This document shows, piece by piece, positions 1 through 5,200 of a stretch of DNA of 5,470 nucleotides. Each line of letters begins with the position of its first letter. Position 1 is the stretch's first letter. The notes beneath the pieces are model-generated. The model searched no databases. It had not been told where the DNA came from and worked only from the letters and a program-made list of their open reading frames with translations. The DNA lies in the NCBI GenBank assembly GCA_937997355.1, contig CALKTZ010000518.1:1-5470 (forward strand), written 5' to 3'. The position numbers and the translations under genes were made by a program. The DNA comes from an uncultured Planctomycetales bacterium (GTDB lineage: Bacteria > Planctomycetota > Planctomycetia > Isosphaerales > Isosphaeraceae).

Positions 1-1
1 C

Positions 2-364
2 CCAGCCAATGCCCAGGGGGGCGGGGGGGACCTCGATTATTTCACCCTCAGCAGCGGCTTCATCGAGGAGTTCACCGATGTCGCCTTCAAGCTGAAGAAG
101 GGGAGCATCTCCGAGCCCGTCCTGACCCCTTACGGCTGGCACCTGATCCAGGTCACCGACCGCAAGGAAGGCAAGCAGCCCGACTTCGAGCAGAACAAGC
201 CCTACATCCCCCAGGCCTACGCCGGCGAGCTTCAGAAGACTCTCCTCGAAGCCGAGCGGAAGAAGGCCAAGATCGAAGTGAAGCCGATGCCCAAGGACCT
301 CTTCCCGTCCGCCCCGGCTCCGATCGCCCCGGCCCAGACCAAGGGCGCGGCCCCGAAGCCCTGA
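2..364 (+). CDS. Parvulin-type peptidyl-prolyl cis-trans isomerase, C-terminal part (partial)
   Basis: The frame is open from the window edge to a TGA at 362-364 and gives the last 120 residues of a longer protein. It begins in a GGGGDLDYF segment, which matches the GGDLGWF strand of the parvulin (PpiC/SurA/PrsA) fold. A block reading FIEEFTDVAFKLKKGSISEP and then TPYGWHLIQV follows, which is the typical end of the domain (the GWH histidine is the conserved one). After the domain comes a charged helix (about residues 60-90) and an Ala/Pro-rich tail ending in APKP. The family catalyses isomerisation of X-Pro bonds and often acts as an extracytoplasmic foldase, but the N-terminus is outside the window, so signal peptide and location cannot be judged. 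It is convergent with the epimerase gene and the two share the terminator at 397-434. The family call is firm; the exact subfamily is not. Confidence 0.9.
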   Translation, partial: PANAQGGGGDLDYFTLSSGFIEEFTDVAFKLKKGSISEPVLTPYGWHLIQVTDRKEGKQPDFEQNKPYIPQAYAGELQKTLLEAERKKAKIEVKPMPKDLFPSAPAPIAPAQTKGAAPKP

Positions 365-396
365 TGGCTTCCTCTCCGAGAACACTCCTCCGTCAA

Positions 397-434
397 GCAG
401 AAACGGGATGGCCAGAAGGGCCATCCCGTTTCGC
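397..434. terminator. Bidirectional intrinsic-type terminator between convergent genes
   Basis: A perfect 14-bp inverted repeat has its left arm at 400-413 (GAAACGGGATGGCC) and its right arm at 419-432, with a 5-nt loop AGAAG. Skipping A399 adds two more pairs (397-398 with 433-434). The A-run at the left base and the T-run at the right base place a short U-stretch at the 3' side of the hairpin on either strand. It sits 33 nt after the PPIase stop and 16 nt past the epimerase stop on the other strand, exactly where a shared terminator would be expected. Confidence 0.85.
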
Positions 435-449
435 ATTGGCGCAAGCAAC

Positions 450-1427
450 TCAGGCCGGGAGGTCGGAGAGATCAAGCCGCCCCTGATCGCGCAGCTCGAC
501 GAATCGTCGGTAAGTTTCGGCGATGCCGTCGCGGAGCGAGGTAGGCTTCAACGGCCCGATGTGCGACTGGAGCCGGGCATCGTCGAGGTCGGGGGCGATC
601 GGCAACTGACGGTCGCCGTGGGTGACCAGATTTCTCGATTCCGGCGCCACCTCGGCCAGCGCCGACGCGAACGACTCGATCGATTCCACCGCTCCCCGGA
701 CGTTGAACACCTCGGCCCCTTCGAACGGATGCGTGAGCGCCCGCAGGAACGTGGCCGCCACATCGCCGACGTACTGGAGGTCCTGCCTGCCACCGTAGCT
801 GATCTGGTAAGGCCGGTTCACCGCGACCGACTTGATCGCCTTCGTCGGCTCGCTCGTCATGCCGAAGTCTCGGCCGACGCCGTAGACCGTCCAGGGGCGT
901 AGTCCGATGCTGGTGATCCCCTGGTCGAGCCAGTAGACCTTGGCGTTCAGCTCGTTGCACACCTTGAAGGCGCCGTAGTGGGTCAACGGCGAGAGGCGGA
1001 CCAAGTCGCCGAGCGGGCCGTTCGCATCGGCATTGGGGGGGCCGTGGACGGCGGCCGAGCTGGCATACACCACGCGCCGAACCTGGTCCTTGAGCGCCGC
1101 GGCGGTCTCGAAGACAGCCAGGGTGCCGATCACGTTGACCGTGGCCCCGAGGATCGGATTGGCGCGGCAGGTGGGGGTCTGCAAGCCGGCGAGGTGGAGG
1201 ATGTGGGTCGCCTCGACCTTCTCGACGGCGGCCCGGACACTCTTCAAATCGGCGACATCGCCCGGCACGAAATGGACCCGACGGGCCGATTCCCGGTCCA
1301 GGATCTGGTCGAGCCGGTGAGTATCTTCCTTGAGGTCGTAGATCCAGACTTCTTCCCCCTGGTCGATGAGCTGCTTGGCCACCCACGACCCGATGCAGCC
1401 GTAGCCGCCGGTCATCAGAACGCGCAC
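450..1427 (-). CDS. NAD(P)-dependent epimerase/dehydratase (extended SDR family)
   Basis: This encodes a 325-residue protein of the extended short-chain dehydrogenase/reductase family, whose usual length is about 300-340. The N-terminal Rossmann motif TGGYGCIG (residues 6-13) gives GxxGxxG, and the acidic Asp31 after strand 2 (WIYDL) favours NAD over NADP. GDV at 56-58 is the usual adenine-contacting segment. The catalytic set is visible: the Ser pair at 123-124 (YASSAAVHG) and Tyr151/Lys155 in HYGAFK. LRPWTVYG at 176-183 matches the LRp-x-xvYGp block that leads into the substrate domain. I chose the GTG at 1425-1427 because AAGGAG (1436-1441, read on the - strand) lies 8 nt upstream and the fold begins at once with MRVLMTGG. 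The frame stays open a further 101 codons upstream, but that stretch has no family features. The substrate is probably a nucleotide sugar or similar, and cannot be fixed from sequence. The gene stands alone, divergent from infC. Confidence 0.9.
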   Translation of the reverse strand: MRVLMTGGYGCIGSWVAKQLIDQGEEVWIYDLKEDTHRLDQILDRESARRVHFVPGDVADLKSVRAAVEKVEATHILHLAGLQTPTCRANPILGATVNVIGTLAVFETAAALKDQVRRVVYASSAAVHGPPNADANGPLGDLVRLSPLTHYGAFKVCNELNAKVYWLDQGITSIGLRPWTVYGVGRDFGMTSEPTKAIKSVAVNRPYQISYGGRQDLQYVGDVAATFLRALTHPFEGAEVFNVRGAVESIESFASALAEVAPESRNLVTHGDRQLPIAPDLDDARLQSHIGPLKPTSLRDGIAETYRRFVELRDQGRLDLSDLPA

Positions 1428-1445
1428 GCGGACATCTCCTTGCTG

Positions 1446-1490
1446 TGTCGAATGGAGTCTCGAACCCGAATTCGGATTCGATTTTCGACA
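1446..1490. repeat. Nested inverted repeat upstream of the epimerase (possible operator)
   Basis: The core is a 22-bp palindrome at 1460-1481 centred on GAATTC; every symmetric pair matches except one (C1465 against A1476). Around it lies a second, perfect 7-bp inverted repeat, TGTCGAA at 1446-1452 and TTCGACA at 1484-1490. The structure ends 5 nt before the epimerase Shine-Dalgarno on the - strand. It could be a binding site for a dimeric regulator or an mRNA hairpin in the 5' leader. I do not recognise a known operator. Confidence 0.5.
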
Positions 1491-1647
1491 TTTGCCGGGG
1501 GGGAAACAAGGCGACGGAGCCCGAGTTTCTCCGATTCCCTCGCGCGATCGTCGCCGGCCCGCTCCGGTTTTTGATTCAGGGATCCAAATCCGACTCGTGC
1601 AAACCAAACCGGAATCGAGACATCTCGACAAACGTGCAAACGTCCCC

Positions 1648-1676
1648 TTGACATGAGGATGACGGCAAAGTAAAGG
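1648..1676 (+). promoter_or_regulatory. Candidate sigma-70 promoter for infC
   Basis: A perfect -35 TTGACA (1648-1653) is followed by a 17-nt spacer and a weak -10 TAAAGG (1671-1676, 3 of 6 consensus bases). Transcription would start near 1683 and leave a leader of about 150 nt before the infC start. The -35 is strong and correctly placed for the cluster; the -10 is poor, so this is a candidate only. Confidence 0.45.
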
Positions 1677-1817
1677 TTTAGGATGCTTGCGGTGACTCAG
1701 GGGCCGCCAGAGGGGCGGAACCCGGCACAATCAAGGGAAATGCGATCGTCTCCTTGTCGCCGGCAAGGTGGATCTCGTCCCTCGAAGGTGAGCATTCCCG
1801 ACCTAGGTTTTCGTCCC

Positions 1818-1833
1818 GGAGGATGTGGCTATC
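1818..1833 (+). promoter_or_regulatory. Ribosome binding site pointing to an AUC start codon for infC
   Basis: GGAGGA at 1818-1823 is the strongest Shine-Dalgarno in the cluster. Seven nt downstream is ATC (1831-1833), in frame with IF3. The GTG in the same frame at 1825 is only 1 nt from the motif, too close for initiation. An in-frame TAG at 1804-1806 rules out any start further upstream. Rare AUU/AUC starts are a known trait of infC, since IF3 rejects non-canonical starts and so represses its own translation. Confidence 0.65.
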
Positions 1834-2343
1834 GGACCGATCGACAGGGGTTTTCGAGTGAATGAACAGATCCGCATTTCCCCCGTGCGGGTCATCAATG
1901 CTGAAGGCGTGATGCTCGGCGTGATGCCGACCAGCAAGGCGATGGAGTCTGCCCGCGAAGCGGGCATGGATCTGGTCGAGGTTGCGCCGCCGGTCTGCAA
2001 GATCATCGACTATGGGAAGTTCAAATACACTCAAAAGAAGAAGCTGTCGAAGCAGAAACAGCACCAGGTCCAGGTGAAGGAGATTCGGGTCCGCCCCAAG
2101 ACGGGGGATCATGACATCGAAGTGAAGGTGAAGCGCGCGCGCGAATTCCTGGACAACAAGGATAAGGTCCTGGTCAACGTGATGTTCCGCGGCCGAGAGC
2201 TGGCGCACATCGACGAAGGCCGCCGGGTGATGAACGAAGTGCTCGCCCTCCTGGACGATGTCGCGAAGGTCGAGAAGACCCCCTCGATGGAAGGTCGGAG
2301 GATGACGGCCATCGTCGCCCCCCGAGTCGGCGGAGCATCCTGA
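1831..2343 (+). CDS. infC: Translation initiation factor IF-3
   Basis: IF3 binds the 30S subunit, prevents early 50S joining and checks the initiator tRNA-start codon match. From the AUC start the protein has 170 residues, close to the family norm. The N-domain opens with GFRVNEQIRISPVRVI (residues 7-22), matching the usual RINEQIR entry. The IF3 signature is at 57-70 (KIIDYGKFKYTQKK), followed by a Lys/Gln-rich linker. The C-domain has VKEIRVRP (82-89), FRGRELAH (119-126) and the closing MEGRRMTAIVAP, with the conserved arginines that contact 16S rRNA. One oddity: where most IF3s read DLVE-x-xPNAxPPVC, this one reads DLVEVAPPVC, a gap of four residues at about 52-54. An alternative start is the GTG at 1858, with AGGGG 7 nt upstream, which would remove nine residues. 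It heads the infC-rpmI-rplT cluster. Identity is certain; the exact start is not. Confidence 0.96.
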   Translation: MGPIDRGFRVNEQIRISPVRVINAEGVMLGVMPTSKAMESAREAGMDLVEVAPPVCKIIDYGKFKYTQKKKLSKQKQHQVQVKEIRVRPKTGDHDIEVKVKRAREFLDNKDKVLVNVMFRGRELAHIDEGRRVMNEVLALLDDVAKVEKTPSMEGRRMTAIVAPRVGGAS

Positions 2344-2360
2344 GCCCTGGTCTTGCCGGG

Positions 2361-2390
2361 GGGCCGGTCGATTCCCAATCGATTCGGCCC
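2361..2390 (+). terminator. Hairpin downstream of infC (partial terminator or processing site)
   Basis: The outer stem GGGCCG (2361-2366) pairs with CGGCCC (2385-2390), and the inner stem TCGATT (2368-2373) pairs with AATCGA (2377-2382) around a CCC loop, with a small G/TT internal loop between them. That is 12 bp in all, 17 nt after the infC stop. No T-run follows, so it may act as a weak terminator, a 3'-end stabiliser or a processing site rather than a full stop. Confidence 0.5.
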
Positions 2391-2606
2391 GCGCCTGGTT
2401 CCACCCCCTCCCTCCCGATGATTGACCTTGAAGCCGGCGGATCGCCCCTCCCCGCCTCCGATGGGCCGTCCCCTCCACGGCCCGCGATCGTCGGCTACCG
2501 ATTTCAATCTGAAAACCGATCGGGCGGAACCGTGTTCCTCCCGCTTGTCGCACGACCGCGAAAAAATCCCGATATCGCCGGATCGAAGACTTTTTGGCGG
2601 ACCCGC

Positions 2607-2636
2607 TGGACGGCGGGGGGTGTGGTTTGTTATCTT
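2607..2636 (+). promoter_or_regulatory. Candidate extended -10 promoter for rpmI-rplT
   Basis: The -10 TATCTT (2631-2636, 4 of 6 consensus) is preceded by TG at 2628-2629, giving the extended TGnTATCTT form. An 18-nt spacer separates it from TGGACG (2607-2612, 4 of 6 for -35). Transcription would begin near 2643, giving rpmI a leader of about 210 nt that contains both downstream hairpins. It lies in the least GC-biased part of the gap, which supports it modestly. Confidence 0.4.
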
Positions 2637-2718
2637 GATCGGCTCGCCTCATCGCGTCAGGGAACCGTGGAAGATCACGCTCAAGCGGTCCTCCGGTCCC
2701 TTTCCTCGGTCCGATCGC

Positions 2719-2781
2719 TCCGCGCGGGACGTCGGCCGGGAATCCCCTGGTTTGATGACGAGGGCCGAAGTCTCGCGCGGG
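2719..2781 (+). promoter_or_regulatory. Long imperfect hairpin in the rpmI leader (candidate r-protein control element)
   Basis: The lower stem is CCGCGCGGGA (2720-2729) paired with TCTCGCGCGG (2771-2780), 10 bp with one G-U, extended by a further U-G pair at 2719/2781. A 2x2 internal loop (CG against AG) follows, then an upper stem TCGGCC (2732-2737) paired with GGCCGA (2763-2768), and a 25-nt terminal loop. A stem broken by a small internal loop in front of rpmI-rplT recalls known L20 autoregulatory sites, but no detailed match was made. The pairing is seen directly; its role is inferred. Confidence 0.5.
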
Positions 2782-2795
2782 TCCCCCAGGATCAC

Positions 2796-2816
2796 CCCAA
2801 CGCCGGGAGGCGTGGG
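2796..2816 (+). promoter_or_regulatory. GNRA-capped hairpin just upstream of the rpmI ribosome binding site
   Basis: ACGCC (2800-2804) pairs with GGCGT (2809-2813) around a GGGA tetraloop, which fits the stable GNRA class. CCC (2796-2798) and GGG (2814-2816) extend the stem past a bulged A2799. It ends 20 nt before the AAGGA of rpmI. It may be the second element of the leader. Confidence 0.45.
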
Positions 2817-2851
2817 CGGTGACGGATCGACCGATTAAGGAATGCGTGATC

Positions 2852-3136
2852 ATGCCTAAGCTGAAGACCCACAAAGGGATGAAGAAACGGTTCAAGATCT
2901 CGGCGACGGGCAAAGTCTCGCACAAGCGATGCGGCTCGTCTCACTTGATGAGCCACAAGAGCGGCAAGCAGGTTCGCCGGCTGCGGAAGAAGAGCTTCCT
3001 GCACATCTCGGCCGAGAACCGGCGGATTCGCAATGCGCTGCTCACCCGGCAGTCCAGCAACCCGCTCCTCGTCGAGACCGAGAAGCTGATCGCCCAGGCC
3101 GAAAAGGGCAAAGAGACCGAGAAGGCCGCTTCTTGA
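2852..3136 (+). CDS. rpmI: 50S ribosomal protein L35 (bL35), with a C-terminal extension
   Basis: L35 is a small basic protein of the large ribosomal subunit. The start MPKLKTHKGMKKRFKISATG is the canonical L35 N-terminus, followed by a Lys/Arg-rich stretch (VSHKRCGSSHLMSHKSGKQVRRLRKK, about residues 22-47) that packs against 23S rRNA. ATG 2852 is chosen because it gives this N-terminus; AAGGA lies 10 nt upstream, a slightly long spacing. The frame is open 11 codons further upstream from a GTG at 2819, but that part has no family match. The protein is 94 residues, whereas L35 is usually about 65. The extra roughly 25-30 residues form a charged tail (VETEKLIAQAEKGKETEKAAS), probably helical. 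It precedes rplT by 137 bases, as in the common rpmI-rplT pair. Confidence 0.95.
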   Translation: MPKLKTHKGMKKRFKISATGKVSHKRCGSSHLMSHKSGKQVRRLRKKSFLHISAENRRIRNALLTRQSSNPLLVETEKLIAQAEKGKETEKAAS

Positions 3137-3273
3137 ACCCGATCGTCTGACGATCGAGCCGATCGCCCCGAGGCCGCTGTCCGAGCGGAGGTCGGCAATC
3201 CCAAGCTTGTTATTCGACTGATCGCCGGTGCGCCGGTCGCGCACCCCATCTTCTGCGTGAGTGAGAGAGTACG
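3137..3273 (+). promoter_or_regulatory. rpmI-rplT spacer with two hairpins
   Basis: The spacer contains a 7-bp hairpin CGATCGT/ACGATCG (3140-3156, loop CTG) right after the rpmI stop, and a 7-bp hairpin GGTGCGC/GCGCACC (3227-3245, 5-nt loop) 28 nt before the rplT start. Neither is followed by a T-run. They may set the ratio of L35 to L20 through mRNA stability or L20 feedback. That role is inference only. Confidence 0.35.
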
Positions 3274-3672
3274 ATGCGCGTTACGAATGGTTCGCCCAGG
3301 AACAAGTCCAAGAAACGGCTGTTCAAGGCGGTGAAGGGTTTCGTCGGCGGCCGTCGCCGCCTCCTGCGTTCGGCCAAGGAGACCCTCGTCCGGGCGGGCA
3401 TGTTCGCGTTCCGCGATCGCCGGGCCAAGAAGCGAGACTTCCGCCGCCTCTTCATCACCCGCGTCAGCGCGGCCGCCGAGATGCGTGGACTCCGCTACAG
3501 CCGGCTGATCCATGGCCTGAAGCTGGCCAACATCGGCCTCGATCGCAAGAGCCTCTCCGAGCTCGCCATCCACGATCCGGAAACTTTCGACGCGATTGTC
3601 GCGAAGGTGCGGACGGAGTTGGACAAGGCCGACCAGGCCGTCAAGGCCCGCTTCCAGGCCAAATCGGCCTGA
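3274..3672 (+). CDS. rplT: 50S ribosomal protein L20 (bL20)
   Basis: L20 binds 23S rRNA early in 50S assembly and in several bacteria also represses its own operon by binding mRNA. The product has 132 residues, slightly over the usual 115-120. The long basic N-terminal helix region is clear (SPRNKSKKRLFKAVKGFVGG, 7-26), followed by FAFRDRRAKKRDFRRLFITR (44-63) and the globular C-domain with GLRYSRLIHGLKLANIGLDRK (72-92). The signature normally reads LWIxRINAAA; here it is LFITRVSAAA, so the tryptophan is replaced by phenylalanine. The C-terminal tail (residues about 119-132) is a modest extension. ATG 3274 gives the family N-terminus; only a weak GAGAG (3264-3268) lies upstream. Identity is not in doubt. 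Confidence 0.97.
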   Translation: MRVTNGSPRNKSKKRLFKAVKGFVGGRRRLLRSAKETLVRAGMFAFRDRRAKKRDFRRLFITRVSAAAEMRGLRYSRLIHGLKLANIGLDRKSLSELAIHDPETFDAIVAKVRTELDKADQAVKARFQAKSA

Positions 3673-4102
3673 TCGACTCTTCCGGCCTCTCGAACGAAGA
3701 TCACGCGAATCCCCCCTCCCGCTCGATCCGGTCCGGTCAAAAGCCGGCCTCTTTCAACCGGGAGGATTGTGGGATTTTCGCGCATTTTCGGCCGAGGGAA
3801 ATTCCGAGAGCGGCAGGGTCGTATGTCCACCGTCGAGCAGCCCCCCTTCTCAATTGCATCGAAGATAAAAACATGTCCCCCCTCTCGGAGGGGGGATCAA
3901 GGGGGGAGTTCTTCGATGCGAAGCCTTCGCCTCATCCACCCCCCGTAGCCCCCCTCGTCAAGGGGGGCGGATGGTTAACGGGCTCGGGCGACGGCTTTGC
4001 AATCGAGCCTCGATCCCGCTCAACACGTACTCCGCACTCATGCGGAGCAAAGACAGATCAGGCAAAATCCGAGCCTCTCTTCCCGAGCGATCGACAACCA
4101 CC
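3673..4102 (+). other. 430-base gap between rplT and pheS
   Basis: No convincing gene. It contains the palindromic repeat at 3856-3970 and a 6-bp hairpin CTCCGC/GCGGAG (4030-4047) about 55 nt before the pheS start. I see no good promoter, no T-box elements and no Phe-rich leader peptide. The pheS frame is open back to 3971, where the first ATG abuts the repeat. Confidence 0.6.
3856..3970. repeat. MITE-like palindromic repeat with C6/G6 arms
   Basis: The left arm is a hairpin CCCCCCTC/GAGGGGGG (3877-3895, loop TCG) followed by ATCAA and a G6 run (3901-3906). The right arm mirrors it: a C6 run (3939-3944), GTAG, then the hairpin CCCCCCT/AGGGGGG (3949-3967, 5-nt loop). The two halves are imperfect inverted copies of a C6...G6...G6 pattern, with G6 at 3901 able to pair with C6 at 3939. 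A further 10-bp inverted repeat joins GCATCGAAGA (3856-3865) and TCTTCGATGC (3910-3919), tying the flank to the core. No open frame for a transposase and no clear target duplication are present. It resembles the small G/C-tract intergenic repeats common in bacterial genomes. Confidence 0.6.
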
Positions 4103-5110
4103 ATGAGCGCCGCCGACTCGCTGGAAACCGCCCTGGCCGATCTGGAAGCCCTCGAAAAGCGAGGGCTTTCGGCTTTTGGAGGCGCGGCCGATGCCGACGC
4201 CATCGAGGCCGTTCGGATCGAATTCCTCGGGCAGAAGCAGGGGCAACTCAAGTCCGCTCAGGAGCGGCTCAAGGCGTTGGAGCCGTCAGCCAAGCGGGTC
4301 TATGGTCAGCGGTTCAACGCGACCAAGCAGGCGCTGGAAGCGGCGCACGCCGAGGGGAAGCTCCGGCTCGCGAGCAAGGGGGAAGTGCAGGGGGGGATCG
4401 ACGTCACCCTCCCTGGGCTCTTGCCGAGGCTCGGCCATCGTCACCCCCTGACGCAGACCGCCGCCGAGCTGATCGACATCTTCGGCCGGTTCGGCTTCGC
4501 CGTGGCGCGAGGCCCGGAAGTCGAGGATATCCGGCACAATTTCGACGCCCTCAATATCCCGGCGTCCCACCCCGCCCGGGACCCGCTCGACAACTTCTAT
4601 CTGTCGGATTCGACCATGCTGCGGAGCCAGACCAGCACGGTCCAGATCCGGGTCATGGAAAACCAGCCCCCCCCCGTGCGGGTCATCGCGATCGGCCGGG
4701 TCTATCGGCCGGATACGGTCGATGCGACCCACTCCTTCATGTTCCACCAGATTGAAGGGTTGATGGTCGCCAAGGGGGTGACGATGGCCGATCTCAAGAC
4801 GGTCCTACGCCTCTTCGCCCGCAGTTATCTGGGGCAGGACGTGAAAATTCGGTTCCGCCCCTCGTTCTTCCCGTTCACGGAACCGAGCGTCGAAGTCGAT
4901 ATGCTCTGGCACGGCGGCGACCGTTGGGTTGAAATGGGGGGAGCGGGGATGGTCGATCCCAACGTCTTCCGCGCAGTTGGCTACGATCCCGATGAGGTTT
5001 CGGGATTTGCCTTTGGGCTGGGGATCGAGCGGCTCTGCATGCGTCGGCACGGGATCGACGATATCCGGCTGCTCTACCAGAACGACGTCCGATTTTTGAG
5101 CCAATTCTAG
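4103..5110 (+). CDS. pheS: Phenylalanine-tRNA ligase alpha subunit
   Basis: PheS carries the catalytic core of the alpha2-beta2 enzyme that charges tRNA-Phe, working with PheT in the cytoplasm. The protein has 335 residues (E. coli 327). Residues 1-90 form the N-terminal coiled coil that contacts tRNA. The class II core begins at GHRHPLTQTA (111-120). It then shows the DALNIPASHPARD block (148-160), LRSQTSTVQIR (173-183), motif 2 with GRVYRPDTVDATHSFMFHQIEGL (198-220) and FRPSFFPFTEPSVEVD (251-266), and motif 3 with GFAFGLGIERL (301-311). It ends in the standard NDVRFLSQF. The loop that is GCGMVHPNVL in E. coli reads GAGMVDPNVF here. ATG 4103 gives the expected N-terminus; the frame extends upstream to 3971 but only through unrelated sequence. 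No clear Shine-Dalgarno precedes the start. Complete gene. Confidence 0.96.
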   Translation: MSAADSLETALADLEALEKRGLSAFGGAADADAIEAVRIEFLGQKQGQLKSAQERLKALEPSAKRVYGQRFNATKQALEAAHAEGKLRLASKGEVQGGIDVTLPGLLPRLGHRHPLTQTAAELIDIFGRFGFAVARGPEVEDIRHNFDALNIPASHPARDPLDNFYLSDSTMLRSQTSTVQIRVMENQPPPVRVIAIGRVYRPDTVDATHSFMFHQIEGLMVAKGVTMADLKTVLRLFARSYLGQDVKIRFRPSFFPFTEPSVEVDMLWHGGDRWVEMGGAGMVDPNVFRAVGYDPDEVSGFAFGLGIERLCMRRHGIDDIRLLYQNDVRFLSQF

Positions 5111-5116
5111 GACTCC

Positions 5117-5138
5117 CCGCACGGGCGTCCGCCCGCGG
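5117..5138 (+). terminator. Short hairpin after pheS (weak terminator candidate)
   Basis: CGGGC (5122-5126) pairs with GCCCG (5131-5135) around a GTCC loop, and CCG (5117-5119) pairs with CGG (5136-5138) past a two-base bulge. It starts 7 nt after the pheS stop. No T-run follows, so termination is uncertain. Confidence 0.3.
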
Positions 5139-5200
5139 AAGGCGCCATTCTCGACGGGTGCCGCCGCCCGATATCGCGTGTCGACGAAGAGCCACACACA

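Larger units (their letters stand above)
1428..1824. other. Divergent intergenic region between epimerase and infC
   Basis: About 400 bases without a convincing gene. On the epimerase side it holds the Shine-Dalgarno and a nested palindrome (1446-1490). On the infC side it holds a candidate promoter (1648-1676) and a leader of roughly 150 nt. Two small hairpins lie in that leader: CCGCC/GGCGG at 1704-1718 with a 5-nt loop, and CCTTG/CAAGG at 1752-1768 with a 7-nt loop. No convincing promoter for the epimerase was found on the - strand. Confidence 0.6.
2344..2851 (+). other. 508-base non-coding gap with the rpmI leader
   Basis: Two overlapping open frames (2418-2822 and 2422-2838) cross this gap, but their translations are Arg/Pro/Ser-rich with no fold-like pattern, so I treat it as non-coding. 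It holds, in order: a hairpin after infC (2361-2390), a candidate extended -10 promoter (2607-2636), three copies of CGGTCC (2686, 2694, 2707), a long imperfect hairpin (2719-2781), a GNRA-capped hairpin (2796-2816) and a Shine-Dalgarno-like AAGGA (2837-2841) for rpmI. In most bacteria infC and rpmI are separated by far less. Confidence 0.6.

Noticed and set aside
408..902. Open frame of 164 codons on the + strand
   Set aside because: It lies antisense to the epimerase, begins inside the terminator hairpin, and its Arg-rich translation shows no family pattern. It is a product of high GC.
1428..1730. N-terminal extension of the epimerase to residue 426
   Set aside because: The extra 101 codons have no fold-like pattern, and a good Shine-Dalgarno with GTG at 1427 starts exactly at the Rossmann strand.
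1683..1865. 60-codon frame overlapping the infC start, a possible upstream regulatory peptide
   Set aside because: No ribosome binding site before ATG 1683, and the composition looks like untranslated high-GC sequence.
2418..2838. Two overlapping frames of 134 and 138 codons in the infC-rpmI gap
   Set aside because: Low-quality composition (Arg/Pro/Ser), no ribosome binding site, no recognisable domain, and they cover the hairpins and promoter candidate.
3877..3967. Repeat array of the CRISPR type
   Set aside because: The repeated units are G/C runs in mirror orientation within one element, without equal-length spacers.
3971..4102. Longer pheS beginning at ATG 3971
   Set aside because: The added 44 residues begin at the repeat edge, cover a hairpin and have no match to the PheS N-terminus; MSAADSLETAL at 4103 is where the family coiled coil begins.
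3673..4102. T-box or Phe-codon attenuator controlling pheS
   Set aside because: No T-box consensus, no terminator with T-run and no short peptide with consecutive Phe codons was found.
3261..4106. 281-codon frame on the + strand over rplT and the following gap
   Set aside because: It is the other reading frame of rplT and then runs through the repeat; there is no coding pattern of its own.
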